The notes beneath the pieces were generated by a model, which was given only the letters and a program-made list of their open reading frames with translations, was not told where the DNA came from and ran no database searches. This document shows positions 51,452-59,971 of a DNA stretch of 64,000 bases, one piece after another. The translations under genes and the position numbers were made by a program. This DNA is from Hymenobacter edaphi (GTDB lineage Bacteria > Bacteroidota > Bacteroidia > Cytophagales > Hymenobacteraceae). The stretch's first letter is position 1. Every line of letters begins with the position of its first letter. The stretch spans positions 124,001-188,000 of the forward strand of contig NZ_QHKM01000005.1 in assembly GCF_003258365.1 (NCBI RefSeq). The letters run 5' to 3'.

Positions 51452-52308
51452 AGCGTTCTGCTCCACTCCCCTTCCTGATTCGCTACGCCGGGCGGCGTTC
51501 CGTGCTGATTTTACTACTGGCCCTGCTCGGTGCGGCTGGCGCGGCCCGGGCCCAGTCGAAAAACGCCGGCAACGAGCAGCTCGCCGTGGCGCTGAGTGCG
51601 CCCGGCAAGCCCGGCGTGCTGCACGTGAAGCTGATCGGCGGCTCCATCAGCGTGACCGGCTACAACGGCAAGGACGTGCTGATCGAGGCCGAGGGCGGTG
51701 CCCGCCGCCCGCCCCGCGGCCCGGCGCCCGAAGGCCTGCGCCGCGTCGATACCGGCTCGAACCTGGATTTGACGGCCGAGGAAAAAGACAACCACGTGTA
51801 CGTGAAGGTGCCGCCCGGCAACCGTACCGTGAACCTGACCATCAAAGTGCCGCAGCGGTTTTCCCTGCGCATCGGCACGGTGCAGGATGGCGACATCACC
51901 GTCAGCAACGTGGACGGTGAGCTGGAAATCAACAACGTCAACGGCGGCATTGCCCTCACGCAGGTGGCCGGCTCGGCGGTGGCCAACACCGTTAACGGCC
52001 CCATCACCGCCAGCTTCCGCGAGGTGACGGCCGGCGCCCCCATGGCCTTTTCCACCGTCAACGGCAAAGTCGACCTCTCGCTGCCGGCCAAAACCAAGGC
52101 CTCGCTTAAGCTGAAGTCGGATTTTGGCGAGGTGTACAGCGACTTTGAGCTGGTGACGGAGCAGAAGCAGGCCAAAACCGCCCGCAACGCCAACGGCCTT
52201 TACCGCCTCAACGTGGACGAGTGGACCCACAGCAAGCTCAACGGCGGCGGGGCCGAAATCCTGCTCAAGTCCCTGCAGGGCGACATCTACATCCGCCGCG
52301 CCAAGTAG
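51448..52308 (+). CDS. second DUF4097 secreted protein
   Basis: A 286-residue paralogue of the previous gene, overlapping it by 4 bp (ATGA). Signal peptide ends near ARAQ. Matching motifs: LIGGSISVTGYNGKDVLIEA, then IKVPQRFSLRIGTVQDGDI, EINNVNGGIALTQVAGS and the end LKSLQGDIYIRRAK. A Pro/Arg-rich insert (RRPPRGPAPEG) follows the first motif. The tandem pair suggests duplication. Operon: sigma, anti-sigma, DUF4097-1, DUF4097-2. Confidence 0.87.
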   Translation: MKRSAPLPFLIRYAGRRSVLILLLALLGAAGAARAQSKNAGNEQLAVALSAPGKPGVLHVKLIGGSISVTGYNGKDVLIEAEGGARRPPRGPAPEGLRRVDTGSNLDLTAEEKDNHVYVKVPPGNRTVNLTIKVPQRFSLRIGTVQDGDITVSNVDGELEINNVNGGIALTQVAGSAVANTVNGPITASFREVTAGAPMAFSTVNGKVDLSLPAKTKASLKLKSDFGEVYSDFELVTEQKQAKTARNANGLYRLNVDEWTHSKLNGGGAEILLKSLQGDIYIRRAK

Positions 52309-52517
52309 CGCCGTGCAGGCAGCGCCTAAGAGCAGCGTGTCGCGCGCCCCGGCCCCCTGGTCGGGGCGCGTTGCGTTATGGCCCGTTCGCTGTGCCCCGG
52401 CTGCCGAGGCTCCTGGCCCGGCCAGGCCAGGCGCCTCGACAAGCCGCAACACCGCTCAGCCGGGCGCCAACGCAGTGCCGCCATCGTGCGTATTTGCGGT
52501 GCTTACCTGCTTCCCCA

Positions 52518-52928
52518 ATGCCCACCACCCCCGCTTCCGTTTACTTTCACAACAGCCTGGCCACAGTCTCTTACCACGCCAACGGCTACGTTTGCCTGCA
52601 GTGGACCGACGTGCCCATCGAAGAAGAGACCTTGCGCGCCCTGTACGCCCACACGCTTAACGCCCTGCAACACTACCACACCGGCAAACTGCTCACCGAC
52701 CAGCGTCGGCGGCAGCCCCTGCCCGCCGACGCCCAGCGCTGGATTGTGGAGCAATGGATTCCGATGGCCATCCGCACGGCCGGCTACCGCCGCTGCGCCA
52801 TTGTGGAGAGCGAGCTGCCCGGCGCGGCCGTGGCGGCCCGCGCCGTGGGCAGCGCCCTACAGGTCCCGCTGGCTTTTCACTACTTCACCGATGCCGCCCC
52901 GGCGGCCGAGTGGCTCACGGCGCAGTAG
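52518..52928 (+). CDS. hypothetical protein, possible STAS/SpoIIAA-like fold
   Basis: A 136-residue cytosolic protein from ATG 52518 (MPTTPASVYFHNSLATV). N-terminal beta-rich segment FHNSLATVSYHANGYVCLQW, helical DVPIEEETLRALYAHTLNAL, then WIVEQWIPMAIRTAGYRRCAIV and PLAFHYFTDAAPAAEWL. The alternating beta/alpha pattern recalls SpoIIAA/STAS-like proteins of Bacteroidota, but this is a visual impression, not a confirmed family. It lies 209 bp after the DUF4097 operon; a longer open frame from 52221 is probably a shadow of the upstream gene. Confidence 0.65.
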   Translation: MPTTPASVYFHNSLATVSYHANGYVCLQWTDVPIEEETLRALYAHTLNALQHYHTGKLLTDQRRRQPLPADAQRWIVEQWIPMAIRTAGYRRCAIVESELPGAAVAARAVGSALQVPLAFHYFTDAAPAAEWLTAQ

Positions 52929-52964
52929 CGCCGCCGCCGGCGGCACATACAAGCCTCAAAACGC

Positions 52965-53001
52965 AAAATGCCCCGCAGTAACAACTGCGGGGCATTTTTA
53001 T
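52965..53001. terminator. intrinsic terminator, bidirectional
   Basis: AAAATGCCCCGCAGT (52965-52979) pairs perfectly with ACTGCGGGGCATTTT (52984-52998), then TTTA. It lies between the small hypothetical gene and tRNA-Cys on the other strand. Confidence 0.85.
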
Positions 53002-53005
53002 GCAG

Positions 53006-53076
53006 AGGTGACGAGCGGATTCGAACCGCTGTAGGAGGTTTTGCAGACCTCTACCTAGCCACTCGGTCACGTCACC
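53006..53076 (-). tRNA. tRNA-Cys (anticodon GCA)
   Basis: A 71-nt tRNA on the minus strand. Acceptor GGTGACG pairs with CGTCACC; anticodon stem GAGGT/ACCTC encloses loop CTGCAAA with anticodon GCA; the T arm contains GGTTCGAATCC. Discriminator is U. The 3' CCA is not encoded. It stands alone, near rpsA. Confidence 0.93.
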
Positions 53077-53202
53077 TTGAGGAGCCTTAGGGCCGCAAAC
53101 ATACGGCATCTTGCGCGTTTCCCAAACTTCAGGCCCCGAGTTTGCGCTGCGGCTTGGGTAAGCCGTTGGTTTCGTGCGGGAAAAAATCAGCGCTGCGGCC
53201 AC

Positions 53203-53235
53203 AAAAAAGCCCCCGACCTTGCGGCCGGGGGCTTC
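53203..53235 (-). terminator. intrinsic terminator of rpsA
   Basis: GCCCCCG (53209-53215) and CGGGGGC (53226-53232) form the stem; on the minus strand the T-run (complement of 53203-53208) follows it. It is 32 bp after the rpsA stop. Confidence 0.8.
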
Positions 53236-53266
53236 TTCTTACCTCCGAGAGGCCAGACGCGGCGGA

Positions 53267-55315
53267 TTAAGCCTTGTCTTTCGTCTCGTCAGCGTTTTCG
53301 TCCGACGAAGTCAGGTCCTTCACTTTCTCAGTGATGGTGTCCACCACGTCGCCAGCTACTTCCTTGGCTTTGTCCACCACGGCCGAAGCGGCGTCGGCGA
53401 GCGAGTTCAGCAGACCACCTTCGGCGGGAGCAGCTTCCTCGGCGGGAGCGGCTTCAGCTTTGGCAGCCGGCTTGGCGGGGGTGCTCAGCTTCTGCTCAGC
53501 AGCCTCACGCTCGTTGCCCATCATCCGGTCACGCAGGGCGCTCAGCGCGTCCAGGTCACCCAGGGTCGACTTCTCGGCTTTCTTCAGGTCGGCCGCTTTG
53601 CCTTCACCCTGCGCAGCCCCGGCGTTGCCGCCGGCCGGCTTCTTCTTGGTGAACTTGGCCATGCGGTTGTCCTCGTCCTGCTGGCCCTGGCCGTAGGTGG
53701 CCGAGTGCGACAGCACGATGCGACGGTCGTCCTTCGAGAATTCCACTACGCGGAAGTCCAGCGACTCGCCCACTTCCGGCGAACCGCCGTCAGCTTTGGC
53801 CAGCGACTTGGGGTACGCGAAGCCTTCGATGCCGTAGGGCAGCTCGAGCACCGCACCGCGGTCGGTTTTCTCGGTGATGGTCGCCTTGTGGGTCGAGCCG
53901 GGGGTGAACACCGTCTGGAACGTATCCCAAGGGTTTTCTTCCAGCTGCTTGTGGCCCAGGGCCAGACGACGGTTGGCTACGTCCAGCTCCAGCACTACCA
54001 CGTCCAGACGGTCGCCCACCTTCACCATTTCGGAGGGGTGTTTCACCTTCTTGGTCCACGACAGGTCGGATACGTGCACGAGGCCGTCGACACCTTCTTC
54101 CAGCTCCACGAACAGGCCGAAGTTGGTCAGGTTGCGCACCAGGCCGTTGTGCTTGGTACCCACGGCGTACTTCGAACCGAAGTCCGAACGCGTCCACGGG
54201 TCTTCGCTCAGCTGCTTGATACCCAAGCTCATCTTACGGTCTTCGCGGTCGAGGGTCAGGATCTGAGCCTCTACTACGTCGCCCTGCTTGATGAAGTCCT
54301 GCGGGTTGCGCAGGTGCTGGCTCCACGACATTTCCGATACGTGGATCAGGCCCTCAACGCCGGGTACAATCTCCATGAACGCGCCGTAGTCGGCCACGTT
54401 CACGATGCGACCCTGCACTTTGGAGCCGGGCTGCAGGTCTTGCGGCAGCGAATCCCACGGATGCGGGGTCAGCTGCTTCAGGCCCAGCGAGATGCGCTTC
54501 TTGGCTTCATCGAAGTCCAGAACAACCACGTTCAGCTTCTGGTCCAGCTGCAGCACTTCGCTCGGGTGGGCGATGCGGCCCCACGAGATGTCGGTGATGT
54601 GCAGCAGGCCGTCGACGCCGCCCAGGTCGATGAACACGCCGAAGTTGGTCATGTTCTTGATAACGCCCTCGAGGATCTGGCCTTTCTCCAGGTTGTTGAG
54701 GATGGCTTCGCGCTGCTTCTCGAGGTCTTTCTCGATCAGGACTTTGTGCGAAACTACCACGTTGTCGAAAGCGGCGTTGATTTTCACCACTTTCACTTCC
54801 ATGCGGCGGCCGACGTAGATGTCGAAGTCGCGGATGGGCTTCACGTCGATCTGCGAGCCGGGCAGGAAGGCTTCTACGCCGTCCAGCTCCATGATCAGGC
54901 CGCCCTTGGTGCGACGCTTCACGACGCCTTCCAGGATGGTGTCATTTTCCAGCGCGTCGTAGATGGCTTTCCAGGCTTGCTTGATCTTCGCCTTCTTGCG
55001 CGAGAGGATCAGCTGGCCGTTGGCATCTTCCTGGTCTTCGATGAAGACTTCTACTTCGTCGCCGGGCTTCAGGTCGGTCAGGTCGCGGAATTCCGAGCGC
55101 GGAACCAGGCCGTCCGATTTGAAGCCGATGTTCACGATTACGTCGCGGTCATTAACCGAAACCACCGTGCCTTTCACGACTTGCTCCTCCTCAACGGTGG
55201 TGAGCGTACCGGCGTACATTTCTTCGAGACGGGCGCGCTCCTCTTTCGAGTAGATGCCACCGAAGCTGTTGGCTCCGACGTTGTCCCAATCGAAGTTGTC
55301 TACTACTTCTGCCAT
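53267..55315 (-). CDS. rpsA: 30S ribosomal protein S1
   Basis: A 682-residue S1 protein from ATG 55315 (MAEVVDNFDW; nine upstream in-frame residues are excluded). Six S1 RNA-binding domains occur at roughly 45-115, 130-200, 215-285, 300-372, 388-458 and 475-545, each with the GxVxxxxxfGxFVxl pattern, e.g. GVIKNMTNFGVFIDLGGVDG and GLVRNLTNFGLFVELEEGVD. S1 unfolds and captures mRNA at the ribosome. The ~125-residue tail is Ala/Lys/Glu-rich with a coiled-coil-like end (ADAASAVVDKAKEVAGDVVD), an extension larger than in E. coli. A perfect TATCTTTG -7 box lies at 55425-55432. Confidence 0.96.
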   Translation of the reverse strand: MAEVVDNFDWDNVGANSFGGIYSKEERARLEEMYAGTLTTVEEEQVVKGTVVSVNDRDVIVNIGFKSDGLVPRSEFRDLTDLKPGDEVEVFIEDQEDANGQLILSRKKAKIKQAWKAIYDALENDTILEGVVKRRTKGGLIMELDGVEAFLPGSQIDVKPIRDFDIYVGRRMEVKVVKINAAFDNVVVSHKVLIEKDLEKQREAILNNLEKGQILEGVIKNMTNFGVFIDLGGVDGLLHITDISWGRIAHPSEVLQLDQKLNVVVLDFDEAKKRISLGLKQLTPHPWDSLPQDLQPGSKVQGRIVNVADYGAFMEIVPGVEGLIHVSEMSWSQHLRNPQDFIKQGDVVEAQILTLDREDRKMSLGIKQLSEDPWTRSDFGSKYAVGTKHNGLVRNLTNFGLFVELEEGVDGLVHVSDLSWTKKVKHPSEMVKVGDRLDVVVLELDVANRRLALGHKQLEENPWDTFQTVFTPGSTHKATITEKTDRGAVLELPYGIEGFAYPKSLAKADGGSPEVGESLDFRVVEFSKDDRRIVLSHSATYGQGQQDEDNRMAKFTKKKPAGGNAGAAQGEGKAADLKKAEKSTLGDLDALSALRDRMMGNEREAAEQKLSTPAKPAAKAEAAPAEEAAPAEGGLLNSLADAASAVVDKAKEVAGDVVDTITEKVKDLTSSDENADETKDKA

Positions 55316-55424
55316 GATATTGCAGTTGGCCCTCGTGTACACGTCCGGCGCAGGGCCCGCCTCCGGAACGCGTTTTTTATTGATTACCAGCGCCGAAGCG
55401 CCGTTCCGCCACCTTGGCGGGCCG

Positions 55425-55455
55425 CAAAGATACGGGTTTTGGAGGAGGAATAAAA
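55425..55455 (-). promoter_or_regulatory. rpsA promoter
   Basis: On the minus strand TTTT (55455-55452), 19 bp, TATCTTTG (55432-55425). The -7 box is a perfect TAnnTTTG; the -33 box differs from TTTG at one base. Transcription would start near 55419, leaving a leader of about 100 nt before rpsA. Confidence 0.7.
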
Positions 55456-55510
55456 AGCTAATTGCCTAAGAACCAACATACCTTTAGTCGCATCAAAGGA
55501 GGCGTATTCT

Positions 55511-56227
55511 ATGGCATACCACGAAGAGTGGGCGGCGATTGAAGCTCGATTAAAGAGTATTCAGCCAGTCCAGCCAGCCGTTGATTACATCCGTGACGGG
55601 GTAGTCAACCTTGAGCTTTGGCGGAGACAACAAATCCGCCCCCTATTTATTGGCAAAGAGGCCTATGGCAAAAACGGTTGGTCAATAGCCAACGAACTGG
55701 CTAACAGACCAAGTGATTTTTGCCGTAAATCCCCTCGCAGTTGGCGCAAAACTTCCTACATCAGCTATGCTTTACAAAACCGCATCGTCAATTATTCTGA
55801 AATATATCCTATCCGCAATTCTCAAAAAGTAGCGGAAGCATTACGAACCATTGCTTTTATCAATGTCGGCAAAATTGCTGGCGGCAAAGTCACTCCAGGC
55901 CCAAGGCTAGCGGAGTTGTATCGACAGAACCGCACTTTATTGCACGAGCAGATTGCCCTTTGCCAACCCAATATCATCATTGGGTGGAACACGCTTTCGT
56001 ACTTTGAGAAAGACTCCGACTTTCTGAAGAAAATCGGGCTTCCATCGGGGCCGAGGCAGTCTTTAGGCAGTGTAGACTACTGGTTTGCTGGCAGCAAATT
56101 ATTTATAGACACATATCATCCGGCGTCATTTAAAATTAAGCAGCAGCAATACGTAGGTGACATTCTTCAAGTGGTCAAAATCAATCAGAACGCACTCAAT
56201 CTTGATCTGCCAACGGGTAACTTGTAA
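55511..56227 (+). CDS. low-GC protein with uracil-DNA-glycosylase-like motifs
   Basis: A 238-residue cytosolic protein. DNA and codon use are visibly AT-richer than its neighbours, suggesting horizontal transfer. RPLFIGKEAYGKNGWS (around 43-58) resembles the UDG-superfamily first motif (vlfvGxxPy), IALCQPNIIIGWNTLSYF the helix-strand leading to the core GxN, and IDTYHPASF a HPS-like final loop. These three occur in the right order for the fold. The expected catalytic Asp/Asn is not evident (Glu/Ala instead), so glycosylase activity is doubtful. Identity is an inference from motif order only. A MITE-like element begins 3 bp after its stop. Confidence 0.6.
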   Translation: MAYHEEWAAIEARLKSIQPVQPAVDYIRDGVVNLELWRRQQIRPLFIGKEAYGKNGWSIANELANRPSDFCRKSPRSWRKTSYISYALQNRIVNYSEIYPIRNSQKVAEALRTIAFINVGKIAGGKVTPGPRLAELYRQNRTLLHEQIALCQPNIIIGWNTLSYFEKDSDFLKKIGLPSGPRQSLGSVDYWFAGSKLFIDTYHPASFKIKQQQYVGDILQVVKINQNALNLDLPTGNL

Positions 56228-56229
56228 GG

Positions 56230-56315
56230 GCGTGTTTAGGATTTTGAGGGTGGGTCCTGCTGAGCTTATCGAAGCATGGCGTTCTGGAGACACTTGCAGC
56301 AAAATCCAAACACGC
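56230..56315. mobile_element. short MITE-like element (copy D)
   Basis: An 86-bp element with ends GCGTGTTTAGGATTTTG (56230-56246) and CAAAATCCAAACACGC (56300-56315), the same terminal inverted repeats as at 24493-24646. It keeps only half of the palindromic core (CCTGCTGAGCTTATCGAAGC at about 56256), consistent with an internal deletion derivative. Non-coding. Confidence 0.75.
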
Positions 56316-56337
56316 GCTAAACCGCTTCGATTTTAAT

Positions 56338-56381
56338 CAACAAGAAGCACCGTAACATTTGCTACGGCGCTTCTTGTTGGG
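56338..56381. terminator. hairpin terminator, bidirectional
   Basis: CAAGAAGC-ACCGTA (56341 on) pairs with TACGG-CGCTTCTTG (ending 56377) around ACATTTGC, with bulges. It lies between the low-GC gene (+) and the cupin gene (-). Confidence 0.7.
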
Positions 56382-56393
56382 TATCCAGGAGTA

Positions 56394-56972
56394 TTACCCC
56401 AGCACCGGCTGGGGTGCACCCTTGAACTTCCGGTACTTGCCCAGCAGCCGCCCCACCCGATACGTGGCCGGAATGACGACCCGCTTGACGAAGCCGGGAA
56501 TGTCGGTCATGTCGTACTCGCGGGCGTAGCGGGTCATCAGGTAGGCGGCGTCGAACTGCTCGGGGCGGTGCTGGCCGGACTTCACCTGGGCGTCGTAGAT
56601 GGCGGAGAGGAAGAACACGATGGTGTGGGCGGGCTTGATCCAGCCGGTGCAGCGCAGCAGCTCGTCGCCGGCGTTCCAGAAGCGGTGGGGCGTGCCGCGC
56701 CGGAACAGCACCGTGTCGCCGGGGCCGGCGTACTGGGTGGGCTGGCCCGGCAGCTGGTAGGCCAGCCGGCCTTCGGCCACGGTCAGGCACTCGTCCTGCA
56801 GCCAGTGGGTGTGCATGGGCGGGCCCTGGCCGGGCGTCACGGCATTTTCCACGATTAGCCGGTCCCCGTCGGGCTCGGGCTGCAGGCGCAGGAAGGTCAG
56901 CGTCTCGCCCAGGCCATTCTCGATGGTATGGGGATAGGTCGGGTTGGGGAGCTTGGGCAGGTTGGTTTTCAT
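56394..56972 (-). CDS. cupin domain protein
   Basis: A 192-residue cytosolic protein. A single conserved cupin barrel: GPPMHTHWLQDECLTVAEG (metal-ligand His-x-His and Glu region), then YAGPGDTVLFRRGTPHRFWN (second motif with its His). The C-terminal ~70 residues are helical and basic (FVKRVVIPATYRVGRLLGKY). Cupins bind metals and act as oxygenases, isomerases or sensors; substrate unknown. It is the last of three same-strand genes: AraC regulator (58468), membrane protein (57582), cupin, with gaps of 76 and 31 bp, so they are probably one operon. Confidence 0.87.
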   Translation of the reverse strand: MKTNLPKLPNPTYPHTIENGLGETLTFLRLQPEPDGDRLIVENAVTPGQGPPMHTHWLQDECLTVAEGRLAYQLPGQPTQYAGPGDTVLFRRGTPHRFWNAGDELLRCTGWIKPAHTIVFFLSAIYDAQVKSGQHRPEQFDAAYLMTRYAREYDMTDIPGFVKRVVIPATYRVGRLLGKYRKFKGAPQPVLG

Positions 56973-57003
56973 AGCGGTAGGCAGAAAGCGGGTTGACAGC
57001 AGG

Positions 57004-57582
57004 TTAATGACTGAGTTCGGGGCGCAGCTCGGCGGCCGACCAAGTCTTGGCGGGCGTTTCGGTGGCAGGCTGAGTTGGGGCGCTGAGCAGGCGGTGCGTG
57101 CGCAGGAAGCCCAGGATAATGCCCACCGTAATGGCCAGGCGCGGGTAATTGGCCATTTGCCACTCGCGGGCCATGGTCGTCACTGTCTCAGCGTCGACGC
57201 CGTTCGGGGAGGGAACGAACAACACTAGGTTGCGGGGCATGAAGTAGACGAGGGTGAAGACCTCGTTCAGCACCAGGCCCGCCAGCACCAGCAGCAGCAA
57301 GCGGCGCACGGCCGCCCCCTGGTTCCAGAGCAGCGCGGTGGCGGCCCCCAGGCTCAGGATGGTGAGCGGCATCAGCGCCTGAAAGAAGTAGCCGGCGTGT
57401 GAGACGCGGAAAAACTGCTGGTAGGCCTGCAGCTCCTGGGCGGGGTTGGTCGACCAGTTGGGCACTTCGGCAATCAGCTGGTAGAGGCTGCCGCCCAGCA
57501 CGGCGCCGCAGCTGATGAATGCCAGCGAGAAGAGGGTGTAGCCCAGGCGGCGGCGCAGGGACGGGGCGGGAGTGGTTTTCAT
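57004..57582 (-). CDS. DUF1772-like four-helix membrane protein
   Basis: A 192-residue membrane protein with about four helices (roughly 14-36, 64-84, 90-110, 146-165). Conserved positions such as TLVYFMPRNLVLF and the final helix ARLAITVGIILGF fit the DUF1772 / anthrone-oxygenase-like family, in which members are thought to bind quinones or act as small oxidoreductases. The match is by topology and motif, not certain. It lies between an AraC regulator and a cupin protein on the same strand. Confidence 0.72.
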   Translation of the reverse strand: MKTTPAPSLRRRLGYTLFSLAFISCGAVLGGSLYQLIAEVPNWSTNPAQELQAYQQFFRVSHAGYFFQALMPLTILSLGAATALLWNQGAAVRRLLLLVLAGLVLNEVFTLVYFMPRNLVLFVPSPNGVDAETVTTMAREWQMANYPRLAITVGIILGFLRTHRLLSAPTQPATETPAKTWSAAELRPELSH

Positions 57583-57658
57583 AGCCTTTGTGGGAGTTGG
57601 TTGATGTACCCCAAAGGTCTGGCACCCGCCGGCTGGCTACTTGTACGTAACGGACATC

Positions 57659-58468
57659 TTACATCACGTCGGCGAACAGGTGGCCCGGCAAATGGCTTTT
57701 GCGGCGGCGGTACTCGCGGGGCGCGAGGTGGGCGAAGCTGCGGAAGGTCTTGCTGAAGTGAGCCTGGTCGGTGAACTGGCAGGCGTGGGCAATTTCCGTC
57801 AGCGAGAGTTCGGGGCGGTGCATCAGCTCGATGGCCTGCCGGTATTTCTGGTAAAGCAGGGTCTGCTCGGCGTTCATGCCCGTCAGGGCCTGCAGCCGGC
57901 GCGAGAGGTGGCGCGGTGAGTAACAAAGCTGGTCGGCCAGGGCGGGCACCGTCAGGGCCGGGGCGGCGGGGCTGCTCAGGTACTGGTTCAGCAGCCGCTC
58001 CTGAGCCGTGAGGGCGGGCCGGCGCGGCAGCAGCCAGCGCTGCACCAGCGTTACCCGTTCGGCAAAGCTGGCCGGCGCCATCAGCTGCTCCCACAGCTCC
58101 AGCAGCGGGGCGTGAACCAGCGTCAGGTCCAGGCACTGATTCACGAAATCGGCGGCTCCCAGGCGGAAAAGGCTCACCGCGGCGGTGGGGTTCAGCACCA
58201 TGCCGAACAGGGTGTGCCGCCGGGGCATCCAGGTCTGGACGGGCACCGAGTGGAAGCCGCTCAGAAAGCAGCGCGGCAGCTGAAAGGCCCGCGCGTCGAT
58301 GCGGGCCGTCACCGGCTCCTGGTCGTTGAGGTTAAAGATGACCTCGACCAGGCCCTTGGGAATGATGGTTTCGTGGGCCCGGGCCGCGGCCTGCCGCTCC
58401 AGCTGCCAGCAGTAGCGCAGCGCGTCGTGCAGCGGGGAATCGGGCGGCAGGTGGTAGGCGTGCTCCAT
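57659..58468 (-). CDS. AraC-family regulator (DUF6597 N-terminus)
   Basis: A 269-residue AraC regulator from ATG 58468 (MEHAYHLPPDSPLHDALRYCW); the open frame continues upstream antisense to the desaturase but without family sequence. The N-terminal ~150 residues match the DUF6597 sensor type (IIPKGLVEVIFNLND, FLSGFHSVPVQTWMP, TLFGMVLNPTAAVSLFRLGA). The C-terminal HTH pair includes VPALADQLCYSPRHLSRRLQ and LTEIAHACQFTDQAHFSKTF. It probably regulates its own three-gene operon with the membrane protein and cupin. The inducer is unknown. Confidence 0.88.
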   Translation of the reverse strand: MEHAYHLPPDSPLHDALRYCWQLERQAAARAHETIIPKGLVEVIFNLNDQEPVTARIDARAFQLPRCFLSGFHSVPVQTWMPRRHTLFGMVLNPTAAVSLFRLGAADFVNQCLDLTLVHAPLLELWEQLMAPASFAERVTLVQRWLLPRRPALTAQERLLNQYLSSPAAPALTVPALADQLCYSPRHLSRRLQALTGMNAEQTLLYQKYRQAIELMHRPELSLTEIAHACQFTDQAHFSKTFRSFAHLAPREYRRRKSHLPGHLFADVM

Positions 58469-58563
58469 AGCATCGGGCGGGCAGCGTCGGGGCCGGCGCT
58501 TACTACAAAATAACCCAAATCGAGCTTCACAAACTACCACATAACCATGTGACGGGCCGGCAC

Positions 58564-58595
58564 AAAAAAACGGCCGACGCAGGCGCCGGCCGTTT
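58564..58595 (-). terminator. intrinsic terminator of the desaturase gene
   Basis: AAACGGCCG (58568-58576) pairs with CGGCCGTTT (58587-58595); on the minus strand a T-run follows (TTTTTTTG). It lies 22 bp after the desaturase stop. Confidence 0.8.
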
Positions 58596-58617
58596 GAAAA
58601 CCCAGCAAGCTGACCGG

Positions 58618-59682
58618 TTACGCCCGGCCCATCTGCCGCAGGAACAGCACGTGCGACAACACGGCCGAGCGCATGCGCGGAAACTCGTTGTAGGCCACGT
58701 CGAATTCCTGGCACACCTGCTTGATAATCTTGTTGATGGCCGGGTAATGCACGTGCGAAATCTTGGGAAACAGGTGGTGCTCCACCTGGAAGTTCAGCCC
58801 GCCCACCAGCCAGCTGATGACGCGGTTCTGGGTGGCGAAGTTGGCCGTGGTCTTGATCTGGTGAATGGCCCACTCGTCGTCCATCTTGGAGGTGGCCTCG
58901 TTGGGCATGGGGAAGGCGGTGTGCTCCACAGTGTGGGCCAGCTGAAACACCAAACTCAGCACGAAGCCGGCCACGCAGGTAACGGTGGCAAAGCCCACCA
59001 GCCAGGGCAGAAAGCCGAGCATGTAAATGGGCAGGGCCACGTACGTCACCAGGTTCAGCACCTTGAAGCCCCAAAACACCAGATGGTCGCTCAGGGCCAT
59101 TTTCTTCAGCTCCACGCTCCCAATTTTCTGCTTGAAGTACTTCTGGTAGTCCATCACGAAAATCCAGGAGATGTAGAGCATGCAGTACAGGAACCAGAAG
59201 TACAGGTGCTGAAAGCGGTGCAGACGGTAGCGCTTCTGGGTGGTGCTCAGGCGCATCCAGGGCTGCACGTCGATGTCGTCGTCGATGCCGTCGATGTTGG
59301 TGTAGGCGTGATGCACCACGTTGTGCTTCATGTTCCACATAAAGGACGAGCCGCCGAGCACGTTCAGGGTGAAGGCAGCAAAGTGGTTCAGCCACTTGTG
59401 GCGCGAAAAGGAGCCGTGGGCCCCGTCGTGCATCACGTTGAAGCCGATGGCGGCAATAAAGCCGCCGAGCAGCACGGCTTCGAGCAGGGCAAAGACCACG
59501 GGCGGAGTGAAGAACACCAGGTGCACGTATAGCGCGGCGGCGCCCAGCAGCAGCAGCACGGCCTTGGAAAGCAGGCCCGAGCTGCCGGCGGTGGATTTGC
59601 CCGTTTCTTCGAAATGGAGGCTGATGCGGCGTTTAAGCTCGGCGTGGAAGGACCGCGAGGCGGCGAATTTGGGGAGTGACAT
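58618..59682 (-). CDS. membrane fatty-acid desaturase
   Basis: A 354-residue integral membrane desaturase with all three histidine boxes that hold the di-iron centre: H85DGAH89G, H120NVVHH125 and QVEHH near residue 305. Paired hydrophobic helices surround the boxes. It inserts a double bond in acyl chains of phospholipids or acyl-CoA, with an electron donor supplied by the cell; the QVEHH form is typical of the front-end/linoleoyl-CoA-desaturase-like group. The regiospecificity cannot be deduced. Such enzymes adapt membranes to cold. Length is normal. Confidence 0.92.
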   Translation of the reverse strand: MSLPKFAASRSFHAELKRRISLHFEETGKSTAGSSGLLSKAVLLLLGAAALYVHLVFFTPPVVFALLEAVLLGGFIAAIGFNVMHDGAHGSFSRHKWLNHFAAFTLNVLGGSSFMWNMKHNVVHHAYTNIDGIDDDIDVQPWMRLSTTQKRYRLHRFQHLYFWFLYCMLYISWIFVMDYQKYFKQKIGSVELKKMALSDHLVFWGFKVLNLVTYVALPIYMLGFLPWLVGFATVTCVAGFVLSLVFQLAHTVEHTAFPMPNEATSKMDDEWAIHQIKTTANFATQNRVISWLVGGLNFQVEHHLFPKISHVHYPAINKIIKQVCQEFDVAYNEFPRMRSAVLSHVLFLRQMGRA

Positions 59683-59971
59683 TCGGCAAGGATGATGCGC
59701 CCCGGGGCCGTGAAGCGCCGAAGCCGGGCCGAAGAACCCCTCCGACGATAGGTAGCAGCTCCAGCGGCAGCGTTTCTGCCGCGAGTTACACTTATTCCAA
59801 CGGCGCGGTAGGTGGTCTGGTTCAGCGGCCCGGGCCGACCGGAGCGCCGCTGCCCGAAAAGGTGCCAGCCCGGCCTTTCAGCCCGGTTTATCCCCTGCAA
59901 GTATTTTTTAGCACCCCGGAGCAAATCCAACCTGCCGCGGCAAAGTGTCACGCCGGCTTCAGCCCGGCTGG

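Noticed and set aside
53174-55453. 759-codon frame opposite rpsA
   Set aside because: Antisense to S1; composition is an artefact of the codon pattern of the real gene.
57659-59395. 578-codon continuous frame covering the AraC gene and part of the desaturase region
   Set aside because: Only the part from 58468 matches AraC proteins; the rest overlaps the desaturase gene in a different frame on the same strand.
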